A stretch of DNA of 64,000 nucleotides from Halictus rubicundus (taxonomy: Eukaryota > Arthropoda > Insecta > Hymenoptera > Halictidae): positions 62,001 to 126,000 of the forward strand of contig NW_027489043.1 of assembly GCF_050948215.1 (NCBI RefSeq), given 5' to 3'. Shown here one piece after another: positions 14,530 through 29,132 of this stretch. The stretch's first letter is position 1. Every line of letters begins with the position of its first letter. A program made the translations under genes and the position numbers. The notes below the pieces were generated by a model. The model was not told the origin of the DNA. It did no database searches and saw only the letters and a list, made by a program, of their open reading frames with translations.

Positions 14530-17500
14530 TAGGATTTAATAGGATAGAGGATAGGATACGATAGAGGATAGGATAGGATAGAGGATAGGATACGATAGAG
14601 GATAGGATAGGATAGAGGATAGGATAGGATAGAGGATAGGATAGGATAGAGGATAGGATAGGATAGAGGATAGGATAGGATAGAGGATAGGATAGGATAG
14701 GATAGGATAGGATAGAGGATAGGATAGGATAGAGGATAGGATACGATAGAGGATAGGATAGGATAGAGGATACGATATAGGATTTAATAGGATAGAGGAC
14801 AGGATAGGATAGAGGATGGGATAGGATAGAGGATAATATAGGATAGAGGATAGGATAGGATAGAGGATAGGATAGGATAGAGGATAGGATAGGATAGAGG
14901 ATAGGATAGGATAGAGGATAGGATAGGATAGAGGATAGGATAGGATAGAGGATAGGATAGGATAGAGGATAGGATAGGATAGAGGATAGGATAGGATAGA
15001 GGATAGGATAGGATAGAGGATAGGATAGGATAGAGGATAGGATAGAGGATAGGATAGGATAGAGGATAGGATAGGATAGAGGATAGGATAGGATAGAGGA
15101 TAGGATACGATAGAGGATACGATAGGATAGAGGATAGGATAGGATAGAGGATAGGATAGGATAGAGGATAATATAGGATAGAGGATAGGATAGGATAGAG
15201 GATAATATAGGATAGAGGATAGGATAGGATAGAGGATAGGATAGGATAGAGGATAGGATAGGATAGAGGATAGGATACGATAGAGGATAGGATAGGATAG
15301 AGGATCCGATATAGGATTTAATAGGATAGAGGATAGGATACGATAAAGGATAGGATAGCATAGAGGATAGGATAGGATAGAGGATAGGATATAGGATTGG
15401 ATAGGATAGCGGATAGGATACGATAGAGGATAGGATAGGATAGAGGATAGGATAGGATAGAGGATAGGATAGGATAGAGGATAGGATAGGATGGAGAATA
15501 GGATAGGATAGAGGATAGGATAGGATAGAGGATAGGATACGATAGAGGATAGGATAGGATAGAGGATAGGATACGATTGAGGATAGGATAGGATAGAGGA
15601 TAGGATACGATAGAGGATAGGATAGGATAGAGGATAGGATAGGATAGAGGATAGGATAGGATAGAGGATAGGATAGGATAGAGGATAGGATAGGATAGGA
15701 TAGGATAGAGGATAGGATAGGATAGAGGATAGGATACGATAGAGGATAGGATAGGATAGAGGATACGATATAGGATTTAATAGGATAGAGGATAGGATAC
15801 GATAGAGGATACGATAGGATAGAGGATAGGATAGGATAGAGAATAGGATAGGATAGAGGAAAGGATAGGATAGAGGATAGGATAGGATAGAGGATAGGAT
15901 AGGATAGAGGATGGGATAGGATAGAGGATAAGGATAGGATAGAGGATAGGATAGGATAGAGGATAGGATAGGATAGAGGATAGGATAGGATAGAGGATAG
16001 GATAGGATAGAGGATAGGATACGATAGAGGATAAGGATAGGATAGAGGATAGGATAGGATAGAGGATAGGATATGATAGAGGATAGGATAGGATAGAGGA
16101 TAGGATAGGATAGAGAATAGGATGGGATAGAGGATAGGATAGGATAGAGGATAGGATAGGATAGAGGATAGGATAGGATAGAGGATGGGATAGGATAGAG
16201 GATAGGATAGGATAGAGGATAGGATAGGATAGAGGATAGGATAGGATAGAGGATAGGATTGGATAGAGGATAGGATAGGATAGAGGATACGATATAGGAT
16301 TTAATAGGATAGAGGATAGGATACGATAGAGGATACGATAGGATAGAGGATAGGATAGGATAGAGAATAGGATAGGATAGAGGAAAGGATAGGATAGAGG
16401 ATAGGATTGGATAGAGGATAGGATAGGATAGAGGATGGGATAGGATAGAGGATAATATAGGATAGAGGATAATATAGGATAGAGGATAGGATAGGATAGA
16501 GGATAGGATAGGATAGAGGATAGGATAGGATAGAGGATAGGATAGGATAGAGGATAGGATAGGATAGAGGATAGGATAGGATAGAGGATAGGATAGGATA
16601 GAGGATAGGATAGGATAGAGGATAGGATAGCATAGAGGATAGGATAGGATAGAGGATAGGATACGATAGAGGATAAGGATAGGATAGAGGATAGGATAGG
16701 ATAGAGGATAGGATATGATAGAGGATACGATAGAGGATAGGATAGGATAGAGGATAGGATAGGATAGAGGATAGGATAGGATAGAGGATAGGATAGGATA
16801 GAGGATAGGATAGGATAGAGGATAGGATAGGATAGAGGATAGGATAGGATAGAGGATAGGATAGGATAGAGGATAGGATAGGATAGAGGATAGGATAGGA
16901 TAGAGGATAGGATAGGATCGAGGATAGGATAGGATAGAGGATGGGATAGGATAGAGGATAATATAGGATAGAGGAGAGGATAGGATAGAGGATAGGATAG
17001 GATAGAGGATAGGATACGATAGAGGATAGGATAGGATAGAGGATATGATACGATAGAGGATAGGATAGGATAGAGGATACGATATAGGATTTAATAGGAT
17101 AGAGTATAGGATACGATAGAGGATATGATATGATAGAGGATAGGATACGATAGAGGATAGGATAGGATAGAGGATAGGATAGGATAGAGGATAGGATACG
17201 ATAGAGGATAGGATAGGATAGAGGATACGATATAGGATTTAATAGGATAGAGGATAGGATACGATAGAGGATAGGATAGGATAGAGGATAGGATACGATA
17301 GAGGATAGGATAGGATAGAGGATAGGATAGGATAGAGGATAGGATAGGATAGAGGATAGGATAGGATAGAGGATAGGATAGGATAGAGGATAGGATAGGA
17401 TAGGATAGGATAGGATAGAGGATAGGATAGGATAGAGGATAGGATACGATAGAGGATAGGATAGGATAGAGGATACGATATAGGATTTAATAGGATAGAG

Positions 17501-20500
17501 GACAGGATAGGATAGAGGATGGGATAGGATGGAGGATAATATAGGATAGAGGATAGGATAGGATAGAGGATAGGATAGGATAGAGGATAGGATAGGATAG
17601 AGGATAGGATAGGATAGAGGATAGGATAGGATAGAGGATAGGATAGGATAGAGGATAGGATAGGATAGAGGATAGGATAGGATAGAGGATAGGATAGGAT
17701 AGAGGATAGGATAGGATAGAGGATAGGATAGGATAGAGGATAGGATAGAGGATAGGATAGGATAGAGGATAGGATAGGATAGAGGATAGGATAGGATAGA
17801 GGATAGGATACGATAGAGGATACGATAGGATAGAGGATAGGATAGGATAGAGGATAGGATAGGATAGAGGATAATATAGGATAGAGGATAGGATAGGATA
17901 GAGGATAATATAGGATAGAGGATAGGATAGGATAGAGGATAGGATAGGATAGAGGATAGGATAGGATAGAGGATAGGATACGATAGAGGATAGGATAGGA
18001 TAGAGGATCCGATATAGGATTTAATAGGATAGAGGATAGGATACGATAAAGGATAGGATAGCATAGAGGATAGGATAGGATAGAGGATAGGATATAGGAT
18101 TGGATAGGATAGCGGATAGGATACGATAGAGGATAGGATAGGATAGAGGATAGGATAGGATAGAGGATAGGATAGGATAGAGGATAGGATAGGATGGAGA
18201 ATAGGATAGGATAGAGGATAGGATAGGATAGAGGATAGGATACGATAGAGGATAGGATACGATAGAGGATACGATAGGATAGAGGATAGGATAGGATAGA
18301 GGATAGGATAGGATAGAGGATAATATAGGATAGAGGATAGGATAGGATAGAGGATAATATAGGATAGAGGATAGGATAGGATAGAGGATAGGATAGGATA
18401 GAGGATAGGATAGGATAGAGGATAGGATACGATAGAGGATAGGATAGGATAGAGGATCCGATATAGGATTTAATAGGATAGAGGATAGGATACGATAAAG
18501 GATAGGATAGCATAGAGGATAGGATAGGATAGAGGATAGGATATAGGATTGGATAGGATAGCGGATAGGATACGATAGAGGATAGGATAGGATAGAGGAT
18601 AGGATAGGATAGAGGATAGGATAGGATAGAGGATAGGATAGGATGGAGAATAGGATAGGATAGAGGATAGGATAGGATAGAGGATAGGATACGATAGAGG
18701 ATAGGATAGGATAGAGGATAGGATACGATTGAGGATAGGATAGGATAGAGGATAGGATACGATAGAGGATAGGATAGGATAGAGGATAGGATAGGATAGA
18801 GAATAGGATAGGATAGAGGAAAGGATAGGATAGAGGATAGGATAGGATAGAGGATAGGATAGGATAGAGGATGGGATAGGATAGAGGATAAGGATAGGAT
18901 AGAGGATAGGATAGGATAGAGGATAGGATAGGATAGAGGATAGGATAGGATAGAGGATAGGATAGGATAGAGGATAGGATACGATAGAGGATAAGGATAG
19001 GATAGAGGATAGGATAGGATAGAGGATAGGATATGATAGAGGATAGGATAGGATAGAGGATAGGATAGGATAGAGAATAGGATGGGATAGAGGATAGGAT
19101 AGGATAGAGGATAGGATAGGATAGAGGATAGGATAGGATAGAGGATGGGATAGGATAGAGGATAGGATAGGATAGAGGATAGGATAGGATAGAGGATAGG
19201 ATAGGATAGAGGATAGGATTGGATAGAGGATAGGATAGGATAGAGGATACGATATAGGATTTAATAGGATAGAGGATAGGATACGATAGAGGATACGATA
19301 GGATAGAGGATAGGATAGGATAGAGAATAGGATAGGATAGAGGAAAGGATAGGATAGAGGATAGGATTGGATAGAGGATAGGATAGGATAGAGTATGGGA
19401 TAGGATAGAGGATAATATAGGATAGAGGATAATATAGGATAGAGGATAGGATAGGATAGAGGATAGGATAGGATAGAGGATAGGATAGGATAGAGGATAG
19501 GATAGGATAGAGGATAGGATAGGATAGAGGATAGGATAGGATAGAGGATAGGATAGGATAGAGGATAGGATAGGATAGAGGATAGGATAGCATAGAGGAT
19601 AGGATAGGATAGAGGATAGGATACGATAGAGGATAAGGATAGGATAGAGGATAGGATAGGATAGAGGATAGGATATGATAGAGGATACGATAGAGGATAG
19701 GATAGGATAGAGGATAGGATAGGATAGAGGATAGGATAGGATAGAGGATAGGATAGGATAGAGGATAGGATAGGATAGAGGATAGGATAGGATAGAGGAT
19801 AGGATAGGATAGAGGATAGGATAGGATAGAGGATAGGATAGGATAGAGGATAGGATAGGATAGAGGATAGGATAGGATCGAGGATAGGATAGGATAGAGG
19901 ATGGGATAGGATAGAGGATAATATAGGATAGAGGAGAGGATAGGATAGAGGATAGGATAGGATAGAGGATAGGATACGATAGAGGATAGGATAGGATAGA
20001 GGATATGATACGATAGAGGATAGGATAGGATAGAGGATACGATATAGGATTTAATAGGATAGAGTATAGGATACGATAGAGGATATGATATGATAGAGGA
20101 TAGGATACGATAGAGGATAGGATAGGATAGAGGATAGGATAGGATAGAGGATAGGATACGATAGAGGATAGGATAGGATAGAGGATACGATATAGGATTT
20201 AATAGGATAGAGGATAGGATACGATAGAGGATAGGATAGGATAGAGGATAGGATACGATAGAGGATAGGATAGGATAGAGGATAGGATAGGATAGAGGAT
20301 AGGATAGGATAGAGGATAGGATAGGATAGATGATAGGATAGGATAGAGGATAGGATAGGATAGAGGATAGGATAGGATAGGATAGGATAGGATAGAGGAT
20401 AGGATAGGATAGAGGATAGGATACGATAGAGGATAGGATAGGATAGAGGATACGATATAGGATTTAATAGGATAGAGGACAGGATAGGATAGAGGATGGG

Positions 20501-22000
20501 ATAGGATAGAGGATAATATAGGATAGAGGATAGGATAGGATAGAGGATAGGATAGGATAGAGGATAGGATAGGATAGAGGATAGGATAGGATAGAGGATA
20601 GGATAGGATAGAGGATAGGATAGGATAGAGGATAGGATAGGATAGAGGATAGGATAGGATAGAGGATAGGATAGGATAGAGGATAGGATAGGATAGAGGA
20701 TAGGATAGGATAGAGGATAGGATAGAGGATAGGATAGGATAGAGGATAGGATAGGATAGAGGATAGGATAGGATAGAGGATAGGATACGATAGAGGATAC
20801 GATAGGATAGAGGATAGGATAGGATAGAGGATAGGATAGGATAGAGGATAATATAGGATAGAGGATAGGATAGGATAGAGGATAATATAGGATAGAGGAT
20901 AGGATAGGATAGAGGATAGGATAGGATAGAGGATAGGATAGGATAGAGGATAGGATACGATAGAGGATAGGATAGGATAGAGGATCCGATATAGGATTTA
21001 ATAGGATAGAGGATAGGATACGATAAAGGATAGGATAGCATAGAGGATAGGATAGGATAGAGGATAGGATATAGGATTGGATAGGATAGCGGATAGGATA
21101 CGATAGAGGATAGGATAGGATAGAGGATAGGATAGGATAGAGGATAGGATAGGATAGAGGATAGGATAGGATGGAGAATAGGATAGGATAGAGGATAGGA
21201 TAGGATAGAGGATAGGATACGATAGAGGATAGGATAGGATAGAGGATAGGATACGATTGAGGATAGGATAGGATAGAGGATAGGATACGATAGAGGATAG
21301 GATAGGATAGAGGATAGGATAGGATAGAGGATAGGATAGGATAGAGGATAGGATAGGATAGAGGATAGGATAGGATAGGATAGGATAGAGGATAGGATAG
21401 GATAGAGGATAGGATACGATAGAGGATAGGATAGGATAGAGGATACGATATAGGATTTAATAGGATAGAGGATAGGATACGATAGAGGATACGATAGGAT
21501 AGAGGATAGGATAGGATAGAGAATAGGATAGGATAGAGGAAAGGATAGGATAGAGGATAGGATAGGATAGAGGATAGGATAGGATAGAGGATGGGATAGG
21601 ATAGAGGATAAGGATAGGATAGAGGATAGGATAGGATAGAGGATAGGATAGGATAGAGGATAGGATAGGATAGAGGATAGGATAGGATAGAGGATAGGAT
21701 ACGATAGAGGATAAGGATAGGATAGAGGATAGGATAGGATAGAGGATAGGATATGATAGAGGATAGGATAGGATAGAGGATAGGATAGGATAGAGAATAG
21801 GATGGGATAGAGGATAGGATAGGATAGAGGATAGGATAGGATAGAGGATAGGATAGGATAGAGGATGGGATAGGATAGAGGATAGGATAGGATAGAGGAT
21901 AGGATAGGATAGAGGATAGGATAGGATAGAGGATAGGATTGGATAGAGGATAGGATAGGATAGAGGATACGATATAGGATTTAATAGGATAGAGGATAGG
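14530..22000. repeat. Overlapping multi-kb segmental duplications (2,703 and 2,960 bp offsets)
   Basis: Marker spacing fingerprints repeat: 14533-14781-15315 (248, 534) equals 17236-17484-18018. 16298-17088-17236 (790, 148) equals 19258-20048-20196. 15315-15774-16298 (459, 524) equals 20995-21454-21978. The offsets are 2,703, 2,960 and 5,680 bp. At 20196-20461 the first spacing is 265, one 17-bp unit longer. The block was copied more than once with small unit-number changes. Confidence 0.85.
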
Positions 22001-25000
22001 ATACGATAGAGGATACGATAGGATAGAGGATAGGATAGGATAGAGAATAGGATAGGATAGAGGAAAGGATAGGATAGAGGATAGGATTGGATAGAGGATA
22101 GGATAGGATAGAGGATGGGATAGGATAGAGGATGGGATAGGATAGAGGATAATATAGGATAGAGGATAATATAGGATAGAGGATAGGATAGGATAGAGGA
22201 TAGGATAGGATAGAGGATAGGATAGGATAGAGGATAGGATAGGATAGAGGATAGGATAGGATAGAGGATAGGATAGGATAGAGGATAGGATAGGATAGAG
22301 GATAGGATAGGATAGAGGATAGGATAGGATAGAGGATAGGATAGCATAGAGGATAGGATAGGATAGAGGATAGGATACGATAGAGGATAAGGATAGGATA
22401 GAGGATAGGATAGGATAGAGGATAGGATATGATAGAGGATACGATAGAGGATAGGATAGGATAGAGGATAGGATAGGATAGAGGATAGGATAGGATAGAG
22501 GATAGGATAGGATAGAGGATAGGATAGGATAGAGGATAGGATAGGATAGAGGATAGGATAGGATAGAGGATAGGATAGGATAGAGGATAGGATACGATAG
22601 AGGATAGGATAGGCTAGAGGATATGATACGATAGAGGATAGGATAGGATAGAGGATAGGATATAGGATTGGATAGGATAGCGGATAGGATAGGATAGGGG
22701 ATTGGCTAGGATAGAGAATAGGATATAGGATTGGATAGGATAGAGGATAGAATAGGATAGAGGATAGGATAGGATAGAGGATAGGATATGATACAGGATA
22801 GGATAGGATAGAGGATAGGATAGGATAGAGGATAGGATAGGATAGAGGATAGGATAGGATAGAGAAAAGGATAGGATAGAGGATAGGATAGGATAGAGGA
22901 TGGGATAGGATAGAGGATAATATAGGATAGAGGATAGGATAGGATAGAGGATAGGATAGGATAGAGGATAGGATAGAGGATAGGATAGGATAGAGGATAG
23001 GATAGGATAGAGGATAGGATAGGATAGAGAATAGGATAGGATAGAGGATAGGATAGGATAGAGGATAGGATAGGATAGAGGATAGGATAGGATAGAGGAT
23101 GGGATAGGATAGAGGATAATATAGGATAGAGGATAGGATAGGATAGAGGATAGGATAGGATAGAGGATAGGATAGGATAGAGGATAGGATATGATAGAGG
23201 ATAGGATAGGATAGAGGATAGGATAGGATAGAGGATAGGATAGGATAGAGGATAGGATAGGATAGAGGATAGGATAGGATAGAGGATAGGATAGGATAGA
23301 GGATGGGATAGGATAGAGGATAATATAGGATAGAGGATAGGATAGGATGGAGGATAGGATACGGTAGAGGATAGGATAGGATAGAGGATATGATACGATA
23401 GAGGATAGGATAGGATAGAGGATACGGTATAGGATTTAATATAATAGAGGATAGGATACGATAGAGGATAGGATAGGATAGAGGATAGGATAGGATAGAG
23501 GATAGGATAGGATAGAGGATAGGATAGGATAGAGGATGGGATAGGATAGAGGATAATATAGGATAGAGTATAGGATAGGATAGAGGATAGGATAGGATAG
23601 AGGATAGGATAGGATAGAGGATAGGATAGGATAGAGGATAGGATACGATAGAGGATAAGGATAGGATAGAGGATAGGATTGGATAGAGGATAGGATATGA
23701 TAGAGGATAGGATAGGATAGGATAGAGGATAGGATAGGATAGATGATAGGATAGGATAGAGAAAAGGATAGGATAGAGGATAGGATAGGATAGAGGATAG
23801 GATAGGATGGAGGATAGGATACGATAGAGGATAGGATAGGATAGAGGATACGATATAGGATTTAATAGGATAGATGATAGGATACGATAGAGGATAGGAT
23901 AGGATAGAGGATAGGATAGGATAGAGGATAGGATAGAGGATAGGATAGAGGATAGGATAGGATAGAGGATAGGATAGGATAGAGGATAGGATAGGATAGA
24001 GGATAGGATAGGATAGAGGATAGGATAGGATAGAGGATAGGATAGGATAGAGGATAGGATAGGATAGAGGATAGGATAGGATAGAGGATAGGATAGGATA
24101 GAGGATAGGATAGGATAGAGGATAGGATAGGATAGAGGATAGGATAGGATAGAGGATAGGATAGGATAGAGGATAGGATAGGATAGAGGATAGGATAGGA
24201 TAGAGGATAGGATAGGATAGAGGATAGGATAGGATAGAGAATAGGATAGGATAGAGGATAGGATAGGATAGAGGATAGGATAGGATAGAGGATAGGATAG
24301 GATAGAGGATGGGATAGGATAGAGGATAATATAGGATAGAGGATAGGATAGGATAGAGGATAGGATAGGATAGAGGATAGGATAGGATAGAGGATAGGAT
24401 AGGATAGAGGATAGGATACGATGGAGGATAGGATAGGATAGAGGATAGGATAGGATAGAGGATAGGATAGGATAGAGGATAGGATAGGATAGAGGATAGG
24501 ATAGGATAGAGGATAGGATATGATAGAGGATAGGATAGGATAGAGGATAGGATAGGATAGAGGATAGGATAGGATAGAGGATAGGATAGGATAGAGGATA
24601 GGATAGGATAGAGGATAGGATAGGATAGAGGATAGGATAGGATAGAGGATGGGATAGGATAGAGGATAATATAGGATAGAGGATAGGATAGGATTTAGGA
24701 TAGGATACGGTAGAGGATAGGATAGGATAGAGGATATGATACGATAGAGGATAGGATAGGATAGAGGATACGGTATAGGATTTAATAGGATAGAGGATAG
24801 GATACGATAGAGGATAGGATAGGATAGAGGATAGGATAGGATAGAGGATAGGATAGGATAGAGGATGGGATAGGATAGAGGATAATATAGGATAGAGGAT
24901 AGGATAGGATAGAGGATAGGATAGGATAGAGGATAGGATAGGATAGAGGATAGGATAGGATAGAGGATAGGATACGATAGAGGATAAGGATAGGATAGAG

Positions 25001-27319
25001 GATAGGATTGGATAGAGGATAGGATATGATAGAGGATAGGATAGGATAGAGGATAGGATAGGATAGAGGATAGGATAGGATAGAGGATAGGATAGGATAG
25101 ATGATAGGATAGGATAGAGAAAAGGATAGGATAGAGGATAGGATAGGATAGAGGATAGGATAGGATGGAGGATAGGATACGATAGAGGATAGGATAGGAT
25201 AGAGGATACGATATAGGATTTAATAGGATAGATGATAGGATACGATAGAGGATAGGATAGGATAGAGGATAGGATAGGATAGAGGATAGGATAGAGGATA
25301 GGATAGGATAGAGGATAGGATAGGATAGAGGATAGGATAGGATAGAGGATAGGATAGGATAGAGGATAGGATACGATAGAGGATAAGGATAGGATAGAGG
25401 ATAGGATTGGATAGAGGATAGGATATGATAGAGGATAGGATAGGATAGAGGATAGGATAGGATAGAGGATGGGATAGGATAGAGGATAATATAGGATAGA
25501 GGATAGGATAGGATTTAGGATAGGATACGGTAGAGGATAGGATAGGATAGAGGATATGATACGATAGAGGATAGGATAGGATAGAGGATACGGTATAGGA
25601 TTTAATAGGATAGAGGATAGGATACGATAGAGGATAGGATAGGATAGAGGATAGGATAGGATAGAGAATAGGATAGGATAGAGGATAGGATAGGATAGAG
25701 GATAGGATAGGATAGAGGATAGGATAGGATAGAGGATGGGATAGGATAGAGGATAATATAGGATAGAGGATAGGATAGGATAGAGGATAGGATAGGATAG
25801 AGGATAGGATAGGATAGAGGATAGGATAGGATAGAGGATAGGATACGATAGAGGATAGGATAGGATAGAGGATAGGATAGGATAGAGGATAGGATAGGAT
25901 AGAGGATAGGATAGGATAGAGGATAGGATATGATAGAGGATAGGATAGGATAGAGGATAGGATAGGATAGAGGATAGGATAGGATAGAGGATAGGATAGG
26001 ATAGAGGATAGGATAGGATAGAGGATAGGATAGGATAGAGGATAGGATAGGATAGAGGATGGGATAGGATAGAGGATAATATAGGATAGAGGATAGGATA
26101 GGATTTAGGATAGGATACGGTAGAGGATAGGATAGGATAGAGGATATGATACGATAGAGGATAGGATAGGATAGAGGATACGGTATAGGATTTAATAGGA
26201 TAGAGGATAGGATACGATAGAGGATAGGATAGGATAGAGGATAGGATAGGATAGAGGATAGGATAGGATAGAGGATGGGATAGGATAGAGGATAATATAG
26301 GATAGAGGATAGGATAGGATAGAGGATAGGATAGGATAGAGGATAGGATAGGATAGAGGATAGGATAGGATAGAGGATAGGATACGATAGAGGATAAGGA
26401 TAGGATAGAGGATAGGATTGGATAGAGGATAGGATATGATAGAGGATAGGATAGGATAGAGGATAGGATAGGATAGAGGATAGGATAGGATAGAGGATAG
26501 GATAGGATAGATGATAGGATAGGATAGAGAAAAGGATAGGATAGAGGATAGGATAGGATAGAGGATAGGATAGGATGGAGGATAGGATACGATAGAGGAT
26601 AGGATAGGATAGAGGATACGATATAGGATTTAATAGGATAGATGATAGGATACGATAGAGGATAGGATAGGATAGAGGATAGGATAGGATAGAGGATAGG
26701 ATAGAGGATAGGATAGGATAGAGGATAGGATAGGATAGAGGATAGGATAGGATAGAGGATAGGATAGGATAGAGGATAGGATAGGATAGAGGATAGGATA
26801 CGATAGAGGATAAGGATAGGATAGAGGATAGGATTGGATAGAGGATAGGATATGATAGAGGATAGGATAGGATAGAGGATAGGATAGGATAGAGGATGGG
26901 ATAGGATAGAGGATAATATAGGATAGAGGATAGGATAGGATTTAGGATAGGATACGGTAGAGGATAGGATAGGATAGAGGATATGATACGATAGAGGATA
27001 GGATAGGATAGAGGATACGGTATAGGATTTAATAGGATAGAGGATAGGATACGATAGAGGATAGGATAGGATAGAGGATAGGATAGGATAGAGGATAGGA
27101 TAGGATAGAGGATGGGATAGGATAGAGGATAATATAGGATAGAGGATAGGATAGGATAGAGGATAGGATAGGATAGAGGATAGGATAGGATAGAGGATAA
27201 TATAGGATAGAGGATACGATATAGGATTTAATAGGATAGATGATAGGATACGATAGAGGATAGGATAGGATAGAGGATAGGATAGGATAGAGGATAGGAT
27301 ATGATAGAGGATAGGATAG

Positions 27320-28800
27320 GATAGAGGATAGGATAGGATAGAGGATAGGATAGGATAGAGGATAGGATAGGATAGAGGATGGGATAGGATAAAGGATAAT
27401 ATAGGATAGAGGATAGGATAGGATGGAGGATAGGATAGGATAGAGGATAGGATAGGATAGAGGATAGGATAGGATAGAGGATAGGATAGGATAGAGGATA
27501 GGATAGGATAGAGGATGGGATAGGATAAAGGATAATATAGGATAGAGGATAGGATAGGATGGAGGATAGGATAGGATAGAGGATAGGATAGGATAGAGGA
27601 TAGGATAGGATAGAGGATGGGATAGGATAGAGGATAATATAGGATAGAGGATAGGATAGGATAGAGGATAATATAGGATAGAGGATAGGATAGGATAGAG
27701 GATAGGATAGGATAGAGGATAGGATAGGATAGAGGATAGGATAGGATAGAGGATGGGATAGGATAGAGGATAATATAGGATAGAGGATAGGATAGGATGG
27801 AGGATAGGATACGATAGAGGATAGGATAGGGTAGAGGATATGATACGATAGAGGATAGGATAGGATAGAGGATACGATATAGGATTTAATAGGATAGAGG
27901 ATAGGATACGATAGAGGATAGGATAGGATAGAGAATAGGATAGGATAGAGGATAGGATAGGATAGAGGATAGGATAGGATAGAGGATAGGATAGGATAGA
28001 GGATAGGATAGGATAGAGGATAATATAGGATAGAGGATAGGATAGGATAGAGGATAGGATAGGATAGAGGATAGGATAGGATAGAGGATAGGATAGGATA
28101 GAGGATAGGATACGATAGAGGATAGGATAGGATAGAGGATACGATATGGGATTTAATAGGATAGAGGATAGGATACGATATAGGATAGGATAGGATAGAG
28201 GATAGGATATAGGATTGGATAGGATAGCGGATAGGATAGGATAGGGGATTGGCTAGGATAGGATAGGATAGAGGATAGGATAGGATAGAGGATAGGATAG
28301 GATAGAGGATGGGATAGGATAGAGGATAATATAGGATAGAGGATAGGATAGGATGGAGGATAGGATACGATAGAGGATAGGATAGGGTAGAGGATATGAT
28401 ACGATAGAGGATAGGATAGGATAGAGGATACGATATAGGATTTAATAGGATAGAGGATAGGATACGATAGAGGATAGGATAGGATAGAGAATAGGATAGG
28501 ATAGAGGATAGGATAGGATAGAGGATAGGATAGGATAGAGGATAGGATAGGATAGAGGATAGGATAGGATAGAGGATAATATAGGATAGAGGATAGGATA
28601 GGATAGAGGATAGGATAGGATAGAGGATAGGATAGGATAGAGGATAGGATAGGATAGAGGATAGGATACGATAGAGGATAGGATAGGATAGAGGATACGA
28701 TATGGGATTTAATAGGATAGAGGATAGGATACGATATAGGATAGGATAGGATAGAGGATAGGATATAGGATTGGATAGGATAGCGGATAGGATAGGATAG
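27320..28800. repeat. 556-bp tandem duplication
   Basis: Markers at 27883 and 28150 recur at 28439 and 28706. The internal spacing is 267 bp in both and the offset is 556 bp. The second marker in each pair is the GATATGGGATTTAAT form, followed by GATATAGG and then GGATTGGATAGGATAGCGG. The outer limits are approximate. Confidence 0.75.
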
Positions 28801-29132
28801 GGGATTGGCTAGGATAGAGAATAGGATATAGGATTGGATAGGATAGAGGATAGAATAGGATAGAGGATAGGATAGGATAGAGGATAGGATATGATACAGG
28901 ATAGGATAGGATAGAGGATAGGATAGGATAGAGGATAGGATAGGATACAGGATAGGATAGGATAGAGGATAGGATATGATAGAGGATAGGATAGGATAGA
29001 GGATAGGATAGGATAGAGAATAGGATAGGATAGAGGATAGGATAGGATAGAGGATAGGATAGGATAGAGGATAGGATAGGATAGAGGATGGGATAGGATA
29101 GAGGATAATATAGGATAGAGGATACGATATAG

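Larger units (their letters stand above)
1..22650. repeat. 17-bp GGATA satellite array, domain 1
   Basis: The stretch is a continuous tandem array whose unit is three GGATA pentamers plus GA (17 bp) on the + strand. Common variants are CGATA, TGATA, GGATG, ATATA and GAGAATA, and some units have two or four pentamers. The + strand has almost no C. A recurring interruption containing TATAGGATTTAATAGG appears about every 150-850 bp, for example at 407, 657, 1162, 1575, 1825 and 2330. Domain 1 is marked by a CCGATA form of this interruption followed by GATAAAGG and GCATAG, at about 4872, 15315, 18018, 18467 and 20995. I see no gene here. The boundary with domain 2 near 22.65 kb is approximate and rests on the change of marker variants. 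Confidence 0.97.
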
